Part shown: positions 20,671 to 30,723 of the stretch, one piece after another | Layout of the letters: each line of letters opens with the position of its first letter | Position numbering within the stretch: position 1 is the stretch's first letter | Assembly: GCA_949358305.1 (NCBI GenBank) | Contig: OX442314.1 | Location: 60,583,369-60,647,368 of the forward strand | Length of the DNA: 64,000 bases | Direction of reading: 5' to 3' | Source of the DNA: Strigamia acuminata | Lineage: Eukaryota > Arthropoda > Chilopoda > Geophilomorpha > Linotaeniidae | The notes under the pieces: generated by a model | Databases searched by the model: none | What the model was told of the DNA's origin: nothing | Seen by the model: only the letters and a program-made list of their open reading frames with translations | Program-made: the position numbers and the translations under genes

Positions 20671-23048
20671 TTTTTTGGAACCGGTGGGGTTTCAGTATTT
20701 GGTGCCGTAGTAGCGTTCTTTGGGTCTAAGAATTTACTAAATAAATCCGACACTGTCTTACTTATCGTTGTTTGCATACTGTTATTCATATCAGTTTTTA
20801 ATTCTTCCATTTTTTGATCAATAGCCTCGGCAGTTACCCAATTTTGGCGTGGTCGCTTAAATTCGTTCGGCTGCTGATTAGTGCTATTGTTATTGGAATT
20901 ATTATTTCCAGGGAAATTATTACTAAATTTTCGCTTTGGAAGCAGAGGGCATTCTCTTTTGAAATGACCTGGTTGTTTACAATGAAAACATTTCCCTGTC
21001 TGATTTTCTGACATGGCACATAATAAACTATCCATTGATACGTTATTTTCTGTTGAGTCGTTGACTTCAGTCGTTTCTTCTTCCGGCTCTATTTCCATCA
21101 ATTGGGTGGATCGAGCGGAAGGTCTCGTGTTTTTGGTATCTTTAGAATACTTCTGGTTGTTAGATACCATTTTATCAATTTCTTTAGAATTTTCTGTACG
21201 AATTCTTTGGGGTTCAAAGAGTGCTCTATTCATTCGTACGAATTGAAAGATTTTATCTACTGACTCGCTCCTGTACAGATTTCGATCGATTAATCTATTG
21301 TAACTTGTCCAATTCAAGTTGTCGAAGAGCGTGGCAACATTTCCTCTTTCGGAGTACGATCCTTGGGCTTTAGTGAATCTGACTAGAAATTCATATAAAG
21401 GTTCATCATCTCCTTGGATTACTTTTCGTACATTTCGGAATCGAGTAGTTGGAATCATGTCGAATTCTTCACGAAATAATTCTACGAAGGTTTCCCAATT
21501 GGTAAACTTGGTTTTATTCTCATCATACCATTGTTGGGCTAATCCCGACAAGTAGGTTGGAATACCTTGATTAACCATCTCGTCCAGGGTCAGTCCCTTG
21601 GAAATAGATACTGTTTTAGCCACTGATAAAAATTTATCTATATCCTCCTGTTTTCCGTCGAAAACTGGAAGGTCTTGTCCTTTGAAAAAGACTTTACTGG
21701 GTCCTGGATTATTAGACCGTTGAGGTCCAGCAGCTTGTTGAGTTTGAACGAATGTATCCATTCGACTATCCAATTGTTTTTGAAATTGGGCGGCCATATT
21801 TTGTTGCATCTTTAGCATATATTCAAATGACATATTGGTTTCTTCCGAGGGAAGTCTAGTTCCGGTAGAGCTTCCTGCAGAAGAGTGTGAACTTGGAATG
21901 TCACCTGTTGACGCACGTGAGGGGTTTGATTCGTCTCGAGGTTCACTTCCGTGACTAGTATGGGTGGATGCCGCAAGATTAAGGCGAGAATTTAAGAGTT
22001 TTTCTTTATCTCTTTGGTTGCCTTCGGCGCGATGCAAAAGCGTTGTCGTTTCTTCGAGTTCTTTTCGTTGTTGGCTCAACTCATCCCGCTGTCTCTGGAT
22101 TTCGTCTAAAAGTTTGTTGAAATCTACAGCTGGTGCTTGATTCTGCGGGATCTTATCCCGGCTGATCATAACTTGTTGGATTTCTTCAACTTCCGCCGTC
22201 TTCTGACGAATTTCAGCTTGTTTAGTAGCTTCCTCGTCGAGCTGATTTTGACGAATTTTTTCGTCGTTAATCTTCTTTTGATTAATGGATTCTTCTCGAA
22301 GTCGCTCTTTTTCTACCTCGTCTAGTCTCAATTGTTCTTGTCGAGTTTGAGGTAAGACTGGAGATGGTAGTGGAGATAATTTTCGTCGGATGGCGGATTT
22401 ATTGCCTCGCCCTTTAGGGGTTTGTTTGGCAAAATGTCTCGTCCCATTTTCCGTATAAATATGCGGATTGGGTTGCTTTTTAGCATTTTCAGGTTGAAAA
22501 GTTGAAAAATTGGATCCTCCTGCCTCCGAAATACTTGGAGTATTGTGGCAACTGGCGTTGCGGGAGTGAGGAGTTCTATTTCCCAAACTGGACTGATCAA
22601 GCGATTCTTTGCTTGAAGTTCTAAATAACTCTCGAATATCTTGATTTCGAACTGACGGAGTTTTAATTCTTGCTTGATCTCCCAACTTACGTTGTGGAGT
22701 TTTAGATCGTGATCTGTTTTCTTCGGGTAGATCTTTTGGCGAAGGGGTTGGGTCCTTTTTAGAGTTATGGTTCGCCAAACTCTCCTTCGAAAGTTCTACT
22801 CGTTTTTCCGGAGTTGGATTAATACGTATGTTACGTAACGCCCGCTTCGTCACAAATTCAGAAGCTTCGATTATGTTTTTGAACTGTGTTTTATCCAGTT
22901 CATAATGCGTACAAAACTGTGTGAGTTCATCGGGAATCATTTCCGTTTGATCACAGAGTTTTACATAACTTGAATTCAAGCTGGATACTTCTTCTGCGGC
23001 TTTTTCTTCGGCCACTTTCTCTTCGTTAGGAAGATTGTTTGGATCCAT
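20667..23048 (-). CDS. gag: Element A Gag, 793 aa
   Basis: ATG at 23048 on the minus strand; stop TAG at 20669-20667. The N-terminal half is charged and low in complexity (Lys/Glu/Gln-rich, likely coiled coil around residues 240-360). A retrotransposon Gag core follows (QQWYDENKTKFTNWETFVELF region) and then a CCHC zinc knuckle CFHCKQPGHFKREC at about residue 684. It forms the particle and packages element RNA. At almost 800 residues it is long for a Gypsy Gag. The reading frame is intact. Confidence 0.9.
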   Translation of the reverse strand: MDPNNLPNEEKVAEEKAAEEVSSLNSSYVKLCDQTEMIPDELTQFCTHYELDKTQFKNIIEASEFVTKRALRNIRINPTPEKRVELSKESLANHNSKKDPTPSPKDLPEENRSRSKTPQRKLGDQARIKTPSVRNQDIRELFRTSSKESLDQSSLGNRTPHSRNASCHNTPSISEAGGSNFSTFQPENAKKQPNPHIYTENGTRHFAKQTPKGRGNKSAIRRKLSPLPSPVLPQTRQEQLRLDEVEKERLREESINQKKINDEKIRQNQLDEEATKQAEIRQKTAEVEEIQQVMISRDKIPQNQAPAVDFNKLLDEIQRQRDELSQQRKELEETTTLLHRAEGNQRDKEKLLNSRLNLAASTHTSHGSEPRDESNPSRASTGDIPSSHSSAGSSTGTRLPSEETNMSFEYMLKMQQNMAAQFQKQLDSRMDTFVQTQQAAGPQRSNNPGPSKVFFKGQDLPVFDGKQEDIDKFLSVAKTVSISKGLTLDEMVNQGIPTYLSGLAQQWYDENKTKFTNWETFVELFREEFDMIPTTRFRNVRKVIQGDDEPLYEFLVRFTKAQGSYSERGNVATLFDNLNWTSYNRLIDRNLYRSESVDKIFQFVRMNRALFEPQRIRTENSKEIDKMVSNNQKYSKDTKNTRPSARSTQLMEIEPEEETTEVNDSTENNVSMDSLLCAMSENQTGKCFHCKQPGHFKRECPLLPKRKFSNNFPGNNNSNNNSTNQQPNEFKRPRQNWVTAEAIDQKMEELKTDMNNSMQTTISKTVSDLFSKFLDPKNATTAPNTETPPVPKN
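20671..20677 (-). promoter_or_regulatory. -1 ribosomal frameshift site A AAA AAC at the gag stop
   Basis: In gag frame the minus strand reads CCA AAA AAC TAG. A AAA AAC is the archetypal X XXY YYZ slippery heptamer, and Pol lies in the -1 frame from exactly this point. GC-rich sequence (TGGCGGGGGTCC) follows; I did not fold it for a stimulator. Confidence 0.8.
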
Positions 23049-23861
23049 TTTATAAAAATATAATTGAATCGGTCGTTTTACTAATTTAGCGGTGAAAACT
23101 TCGAATCGTGACTAGAATCGGATGGCGCGGTCAGGATGGTTACTGAAACACGTCTGCTGGTCTGGTCTGGAAGCGAATGATCACTGTCTGATCTGGCTCT
23201 CCTTTAATAGCAGGGGGCTGGGGATCCCTAGATCTCCTAGCTCCTGATTGGCTGATTTGTTATCAAACAGTTGTACAATGAACGTATTATTTTCGTTATC
23301 AGTTCTTTACTAAGTCCGTTCTCTTCGCCATTTTAGTTTTTACCGATAAAAAAAAATTCTTTCGAGAGATATTTGTAAATATTCCCAAAATTGTATATTT
23401 CACAAAAAATAAAATAAATTTACTTTTTCAATCAATCGTTGTTAATTGTTTCAATTTATGTAACTTCTCCTTAATACGGGATTTACTTCGAAATTCCATA
23501 TCTTGCAAGTGTTTCTCTTTCTTGCGATTCGTTAAAACATGTTTGAACGTGTTTTTGTATTTCTACACTTTTCAAAATAAAATAAACACCAAAATACAAC
23601 TATTCTGTAATTAATTTCATCAAATCCTCTTGGCGTTTTTAGTATTTTAATACTTCGGATAAACCTATCTCAGCCATCGTGTGATAGATTTAGAATTCCT
23701 GGTTGCAATTCCTTTCGTCCAGAATTGTATTATTCATTTTCTTCGAGAAACAGAATGTACTTTCTAAAACTGCAATTTGTAAAATTTATTTACAAATCTT
23801 TTAGTCTTATTTTATCTCAAAAATTCACTTTTTACAATTCAATCGAATTAATTGCAACCTA
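23049..23861. other. Leader of element A
   Basis: Read on the minus strand, this ~0.8-kb AT-rich stretch lies between the primer-binding site and the gag ATG. No ORF of note. Confidence 0.7.
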
Positions 23862-23879
23862 ATCTCGGTGGGACCTCCA
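23862..23879 (-). other. Primer-binding site of element A (tRNA-Gln type)
   Basis: On the minus strand TGGAGGTCCCACCGAGAT follows the LTR after a 2-base spacer. It is complementary to the 3' end of a tRNA ending ATCTCGGTGGGACCTCCA, which I recognise as the T-arm and acceptor end of animal tRNA-Gln. The assignment rests on memory of tRNA ends. Confidence 0.7.
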
Positions 23880-23881
23880 CG

Positions 23882-25627
23882 TGTGACGGTGACGACCACA
23901 ACTCCCATTTAACAATGGTACCGGGAAGAGATCGCAATAAATAAACAGTGAATACAATACGAGATAAATACAAGACAGTTTATTGTTGGCAAACAATATG
24001 AAATGAGCTAAATTATACATAAGATTAATGCCGATATTTGGCAAGTTAACTGACTATTTAAACTATACAAAGAATTGGCCAATTGGCCCTAAAATAATAT
24101 CACCACGTGTCGAAGATGCGGGAGCGGTTTCCCCATCGCTCGACCTTTTTATAGATGTCGTCTAAGCCGGATGGCTGCATCCTGGAGTCCGATACGGCTT
24201 CGCTGGTTCCTTGGTTCGCTTGTGTAAATTATCGCACGTCGATAAATCGAATGATCTGAGCCTTGCGGTTGACTTTGTCTGCACCGCCACAACTGAGGTT
24301 GGATATTGGTGTAAGTAAATGTGTTCATTTACTTATCAATATTCTGATTATGAATTATATTCAATTCATAAGTGTTGTGAGTTTTTCTACTGGATATTTT
24401 GTTGATAAGTTGTCGTCAACTTATTTGTCACATTGAGTTCAATGTATTCGTGTTTTTAAGTCTTCTTGACTTTGATTAATTAACTTGTGGCCAAGTTAAT
24501 ATTGTTCTGTTGTAAACGTAAAGGATAAATGTTAGACTTCCCGTCGCAACACACAATTGCCGTCGATAGAAAACGCCTTGCCATGCAGAACGGTATCAAG
24601 CGTCCCCTGCGCCGCAACACGGTCGTTCGTCTAGCGATTGACGGTATCACGTACACAGGAGTCGATAGCTCGCGGCTCCGCACAGCAGTTTAGTCCTTCG
24701 CGGTACTAATAACAAAACGACTGCTTTGGCACCGAATACCATGAGAATCAGCTTGCCAAACACTTGGTGCTACTCGTGGTTACTGTGAAACAGACTGCTT
24801 TGGCACCATCAGGTGAAGGAACCAACTCTCAACAGTCCCGGTGCTTACTCGCGGTTACGAGATGCGTTCATACCGAAAATGACCACTCAGTCCTGCCCGG
24901 AGGATACTGAATTGCACAGAAGGCAGGTTCTCCTCGGCGAGACCGTAAATTGAAACATGTATGCAACATAACAATCCAATACGTCGGCTTCAATTGCCGG
25001 TGGTTGCATGATTCTGTAGAATCATGCAGCGGTTCTTTGTGAATAAATCAGCAAAGAACCAAGTGGTTTTTCATGGACAACGAATCATATTTCTTAAGTA
25101 ATAATACCAAACAGAAATAATCAAACAGAGCCGCGGGATGGCCGGTTGTTTGGGTTTATATAACCTGACTGGATTAGGGATTAATCCAATCAACCAATTG
25201 GAACATGGGTTCCACGAATCCCTCCAATTCCGTATCACCGGAAGTGGATACGGAGGAGCAATATGCTAATTCTCACCACAACCGGAACTGGATACCCAGG
25301 ACCGGAAATGGATCCACCAATCACATCGGTCGGTTGATCGATTGATTGCCAAATCTCCTTTTCTGCTGAACTAGAGATTCAATTCACTGATTGTGAATAA
25401 TACCCATAATTATATATTTATATTAATACGAAAATAAGCTTTGTTTATTCTAATAAATATATTCTTATATTTATTTACCAGTTTTTAACTCGTAATTTGA
25501 ATTTACCGCTGAATTATAATCGCGCCATCTAGTGGCGACTCGGAGCATTGACAAATGCGGGTTTTGCCGAAAACACTTTAAAATTCGGCCGTGTTATTAA
25601 TAAATAGCACTCATAAACCGTCATACA
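23882..25627 (-). repeat. 5' LTR of element A (1746 bp)
   Basis: Same length as 4965-6710 and nearly identical to it. Right of it the split 5' LTR of element B resumes at 25630 (TCAAACTCTGACTG), which pins the junction. Confidence 0.9.
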
Positions 25628-25629
25628 AT

Positions 25630-25732
25630 TCAAACTCTGACTGTTTCATTTCACTCTTAGTAATTAAATGATGTTTAGCAGTAAAATAGTAAACATTACT
25701 TGGTCCAATTAGGCCAAGCGGGCCACGTAACA
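25630..25732 (+). repeat. 5' LTR of element B, right part
   Basis: Matches 35833-35934 of the 3' LTR with one extra T, ending GGGCCACGTAACA. Together with 4587-4964 it rebuilds one ~481-bp LTR. Confidence 0.9.
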
Positions 25733-26345
25733 AAGTGGTGGAGATTGCGGTTTTCTTTTGAGACCCACTAATTGGTTGATAAAAGTAGTGAATAAGTAAA
25801 AATTTACAGTAAAATCAGCCAATTTTGTGCTAAATTTGAGAAGTTAGAGCTAAAAAACCCCGAAAAAGCTAAGTTAAAAATAAGAATTCTTATAAAATTT
25901 AGAAAGAGTGCAGATTAATTTGCATAATAGAAAAAATAAGAGTGAATCAGAGAGTGACTCAGAGTTTGAAGACAGTATAGTGATTGAATATTTAATAAGG
26001 TTACATTGGATTAGATAATATTTTGGATTTAATTGTTAAAGTTGTTTAAGATTGTTGAATATTGAATATTTAGAGGGAAATAATTTTGATAATAATTTAT
26101 AATTTTAGTAAATAATTTTTTTTTTCAGGAAATTGATTGATTCTGTTGATGATTGATAATGATAATTTGTTTATTTTCAGGAAAATAGTGACATTAATAA
26201 TATTTTGAATTTAAATTGGTGTTCATTAATAATAAATAAAATTTGTTTCAGGATTGTGTGTTGTGAATTGTGGTTATTAGTGAATGTGTGAGGTGCATTA
26301 TAGAGTAGTGAAAATAAAAATTATAGTGCATTTCAAAGCTTAACA
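25733..26345 (+). other. Leader of element B with primer-binding site
   Basis: A primer-binding site TGGTGGAGATTGCGG starts at 25736, shared with elements D and E. I could not assign its tRNA. Several TTTTCAG-type acceptor sequences occur at about 26128, 26180 and 26251, so a spliced leader is possible. No upstream ATG is in frame with gag. Confidence 0.6.
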
Positions 26346-27691
26346 GTGGAGAAACCAGTGAAGCTTACACAAACACAAACGGATAATCTACTAGATTTAC
26401 AAAACCAAGAATTACAAAGGACAGTAGATAATCCCAAAGTTTCAACTAAAAGAGGGAGTGGAAAAATAAAACACACTAAACCTGAAGTTATAGAGGAAGA
26501 ACAAGTTGTTGAAATAAAACAAGAGGAACCAGTTGTTGAGATAAACCTAGAAGAGCATTTCCAAGACTCATTATCCCAACAGGAACTTGATTCTTCTTCA
26601 CCTTTGAAATTAATAAAGCCAAAAGTGTTACAATCAGTTTTTGAATTATTAACACCAATAAAGATACAAACACCTTTAGTAAATACTAATACTCAGGGAT
26701 CTACATCAAAAGGAATAAAATCCAAGATGACGGACCCAATAGCAGTTCTAACTGACCTTTTTAAGAGTGTAATGATACAAAAGCGGGATGTTATTTCTTA
26801 TGACACCACAAAAGGGAATATTGACCAATGGCTAGTAGCGTATGAAGCCACAATAGGCACTGATGACGAGAGAGTTAAGCATTTACCATTAGCGTTAAAA
26901 AGAATCCAACATGGACTTTGACCGAGTGGAAACCACAACTTGAAAAAAAGTTTCGTAGGGGCCAGGAAAATGTTTTAAATACTCTTCACTTCATGAGACA
27001 CACAGAAGGAACAGCAGATGCCTATATGAAGAAAGTATTGGCCGAATGTGCTTTTGTATTACCAGAACTCACTGAAAGTCAAAAAATTAATTATGTATAC
27101 CAAGGTTTGAAGCCGGCAATGCAGCAAATGATTGTAACTGTGTTTCCGACTAAACTGGCAGAGATGGAACAAAGACTTAAGTTGTACGAGACCATGAAAA
27201 TTAAGGATCCAACGGATGTACTGCTCTCACTTTTTCAAAAAGTAGTGGACGAAAAGGTAACTCCAGTAACAGCAGATAAACTGAGTGGAACTGTTGTAAC
27301 CCCATTAACCCACGCCGAGCTTTTGACTGAAAATGCAAATTTAAGGCAACAGTTATTGGCTTTTGAGACAGAGGATCCGGAATCTGAAGTACCCATCTTA
27401 GTAGGAAGCCAGTGGTATGCACCAATGAGACAAGGAGGTCAGAATTTTCAATACAAGAATTTTCAAGGAGGTATTAATAGAGGTGGTAGTCAAAATTACA
27501 ATACTAACAATAACAACAATAGTAATAATAATAATACTCGTTCGTGCGGATGCTATCATCATTTTAGTTGCGAGTTCTATAATCCACCAAGGTACCAACA
27601 GGATAGAGGTAGTAATGCTGGAAGACCAAGAAGACGTAGAAGAGAAGGTCCTAATCCTACAGTTAACACGCAACAACAGACGGAAAACTAG
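26346..27691 (+). pseudogene. gag: Element B Gag, broken by deletion and frameshift
   Basis: The frame starts at 26346 without an ATG (GTG there; first ATG at 26728). It runs to a stop at about 26919, and the correct frame resumes from about 26897 to 27691. Compared with the intact Gag of element D, about 14 codons are missing at the junction (after LALK) and the frame is shifted, so no full Gag can be made. The rest matches D closely: the ATIGTDDERVKHL core, the KINYVYQGLKPAMQ stretch and a C-terminal Cys/His motif (SCGCYHHFSCEFY) instead of a CCHC knuckle. It ends with Asn repeats and a basic tail. Confidence 0.85.
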
Positions 27692-30154
27692 CTGAACGGC
27701 CACAGAGAAATTGTTACCATCCAAATAGAAGTAAGAAGAAGAAGAGAAGATGGAAAAAGGATAACATCACAATAATTGATGCAAAAATTTCGGAGTCATT
27801 GTTGGAAATCCCAGTAATTGTAAAAAATTTGGAAATAAAAGCAGTCATAGACACTGGAGCAAAAAGTAACCTTTTGAGTGAAGAAATAGCAGAAATGTTG
27901 CAGTTGAATTACACGCCTACGCCAAACATTAGATTGCGAGGAATAGGTAATGATTTAATAACTCCAGTGGGCAAGATAAATTTGAATATTCATATAGGAC
28001 AATTGCAGTATGCAGTTGAAGTTTTGATAGTTAGAAATTTCAATTACCAGCTTTTATTGGGTGACCCATTTATGACATTTGCGAAGTGTGTCGTCGATTA
28101 TGACTTACAAAAAATCTTTGTGGGCCGAAATAGTGGAGTAGAAGCAGTTTTCCCGATGAATAAAACGTATGTGGATCAGAATTATGTAGCAAGAGTGACA
28201 AAAAATATAGCAATTCCACCAATGCACGAATGCGTAGTACCAGTTAATTTAAGTACAGCTTTAACAACAGAAATGTTTTTGGAACCTTTAGGTAATGTAA
28301 TTGATAGGTTTGGAATTATCTGTTGCAAAACATTAACGAAGTTTGAAAACGGCAAAGGCGTAATACGAGTGGCAAATCCAACACCGAAGTCCATATTTCT
28401 ACAGGAGAAGTCTGCAATTGGTAAGGCACATTATATTATTGAAATTGGGTGGTTGGATGAAAAACAAGCAAATTGCTTTGACTCTAACTCCTCAACTGCC
28501 AAAGGCATTGGATTGTTGGATGAAAAGCATGCACATTGCTTTGACTTTGACTCTTCAATAGCCAAAGATAAGATGAATAAAAATCAACAACAGCAGATGA
28601 AGCAGTTACTCCAGAAGAATGAGGACAGGTTTGCCATTTCAAATAAAGATTTAGGAAGAGTAACCAACTTTAGTCATAAGATTGATACAGGAGACCATGA
28701 TCCTATTCACTTGCAGCCGTATAGACGTTCAATCGCAGAAAAAGAAGTAGAAGCTGAGGAAACAAGAAAATTGTTAGAATTGGGAGTAATTAGGGAATCA
28801 GAAAGCCCATGGAGTGCGCCAGTCTTGCTAATAAAGAAAAGAGATGGTAAGTGGAGATTTTGTGTCGATTGGAGAAGATTGAATGCTGTGACAAAGAAAA
28901 TGGTGTACCCGCTGCCAAGGATAGATGACACCTTAGATCAACTAGCAGGGGCCCAGTTTTTCTCAATGATGGATTTAATCCAAGGATATTTCCAAGTAGA
29001 AATAAATGAAGAAGATCGAGAGAAAACAGCATTCACAACCTCCAGCGGCCATTATGAATTCAACGTTCTGGGGCAAGGACTGTGTAACAGCCCTGCTGCT
29101 TTTCAGAAGTTAATGAACAAAGTACTGGGCAATCTATTGGGTAAGGTCTGTATAGCCTATATTGACGACCTTATAATCTTCTCAAAGACATTTGAACAAC
29201 ATTTACAAGACTTGGACTCAGTTTTCGAAAAACTGCGAATTGCGAACTTGAAGGTGAAGCTAAGTAAATGTACTTTCGGGACCAACACCATCCGATACCT
29301 CGGACATGTGATTGATTCAAAGGGCGTTTCACCAGATCCACAAAATCTCGAGTCTGTGGCAAAGTTTCCAGTGCCACTAAATGTCAAGCAATTAAGAGGA
29401 TTTTTGGGTTTGTGCTCATACTATAGGAAATTCATTTTAGGATTTGCTGATATTTCCAAACCCTTGGTCAACCTTACGAAGAAAGACGAGAAATTCGACT
29501 GGGGACCGCCTCATGAAGAAGCATTTAAAAAACTAAGAACAGCTTTGGTAACGGTACCTGTGCTGGCTCACCCCAATTTCGCACAGCCATTTATAATATC
29601 GACGGACGCTAGTGCTTACGGTCTGGGAGCTATCCTGAAGCAAAAGATCAACAATCAGGAGCACGTTATATGTTATGCAAGTAGGTTGCTGAGCCAAGCC
29701 GAACAAAACTATAACGCGACGGAAAGAGAATGTCTCGCCATATTGTTTGGCATAGAGAAGTATCGACCTTATTTGTGCGGAAAGAAGTTTACCATCATCA
29801 CGAACCATTCAGCCCTTCAATGGCTGAAAAGCGTCAAGAATCCAAATGGTAGGTTGGCACGATGGAGTCTGCAATTGGTTGATTACGATTATGATGTACT
29901 GCATAAGTCGGGCAAGAAACACACAGATGCCGATGCATTAAGTAGAATTCCAGAAGAGGTTGGTGGAGAAGAAGTCATAGAAATTCCTTCACTAGCTCTC
30001 GAGAATCTCGATTTGCCTGCTGAGCAGCGCAAAGATCAGAAGATTTTGGAAATCATCACAACCTTGCAGAAAAATGAGCAACTTCCGCGCAACAGAAGAC
30101 GAACGCTAAAGCAATTCGTACTTCAAGGCGACACTTTGTTTAAGAAGAAGAAAT
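27689..30154 (+). pseudogene. pol: Element B Pol, N-terminal two thirds (PR, RT, RNase H)
   Basis: The -1 frame opens at the gag stop (GAAAACTAG). It codes a basic linker, the protease (AVIDTGAKSNLLS), RT with the YIDD active site (CIAYIDDLIIFS, near 29155) and RNase H (ISTDASAYGLGAIL). It is collinear with element D Pol up to the residues TLFKKK. At 30155 a Copia LTR begins, so the integrase zinc domain and most of its core are gone. The ORF itself is intact to the breakpoint and reads into the LTR until 30258. Confidence 0.9.
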
Positions 30155-30723
30155 TGTTGGTGCGCTTTGCACTATTTACTTCAAAATGCGGTCACAAATT
30201 ATTAATATTTATATTCCTCGATATTTATTTCATTAGTTGTCGTATCTCGATGTATTGATTAATTTCCATTGTGTTATTCTTGATTTCAATCATTTATTAG
30301 GCATTGAGCACAATGCACTTAGTTGTTTGTCCTTAAGCATTAGGCATCTTGCTTTAACTAGCAATTCAGTTGTATTTATCGTTCGCTTTCAACGCCAGAT
30401 GGCGTTACTGTTCACTTATGTTTTTCCAACATGGCGCAGCACAGGTGTGCTTGCCTTCTCTGTATTTTCTCCAAGGTTCAACTTAGAAATGGAACCAAAT
30501 GTAAGCATATTTCGTTATAATAAACTGTTTTATTGTTTTAAACACTCTGTGTGTTTATTTGACGGCGTATAAGTGCCATTGGCACGGCCGTATCGTGTCC
30601 AAACCGCAACCCGCAACTTAGCCTGTGCGTACGCGTAGTACGCCGCCATTGCCGCATTTCGGCCACGTTTTTCTTTTGTTTTTCTGCACGATTAATTCGT
30701 GCAATTTGTCCACCTCTGCTACA
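30155..30723 (+). repeat. Probable 5' LTR of Copia C (~569 bp)
   Basis: Starts TGTTGG and ends about ...TGCTACA, just before the primer-binding site. The end is inferred from the binding site because the 3' LTR is lost. AATAAACTG near 30519 may be its poly(A) signal. The LTR end and primer site form a short hairpin (CCTCTGCTAC / GTAGCAGAGG). Confidence 0.7.

Larger units (their letters stand above)
4965..25627 (-). mobile_element. Ty3/Gypsy element A (minus strand) with ORF3, ~13.7 kb without its insert
   Basis: Two LTRs of equal length (1746 bp) at 4965-6710 and 23882-25627 flank an internal region read on the minus strand: gag (23048-20667), pol in two pieces (20667-19493 and 12534-9412) and a third ORF (8854-7208). 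The polypurine tract TTAAGGGGGA (6711-6720) and a tRNA-Gln-type primer-binding site (23862-23879) are in place. The LTRs differ at only a handful of sites that I can see, so insertion is recent. CAAT is present at 4961-4964 and 25626-25629, a likely 4-bp duplication, although its CA overlaps the LTR end. The uninterrupted target is visible at about 35829-35837. Confidence 0.9.
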
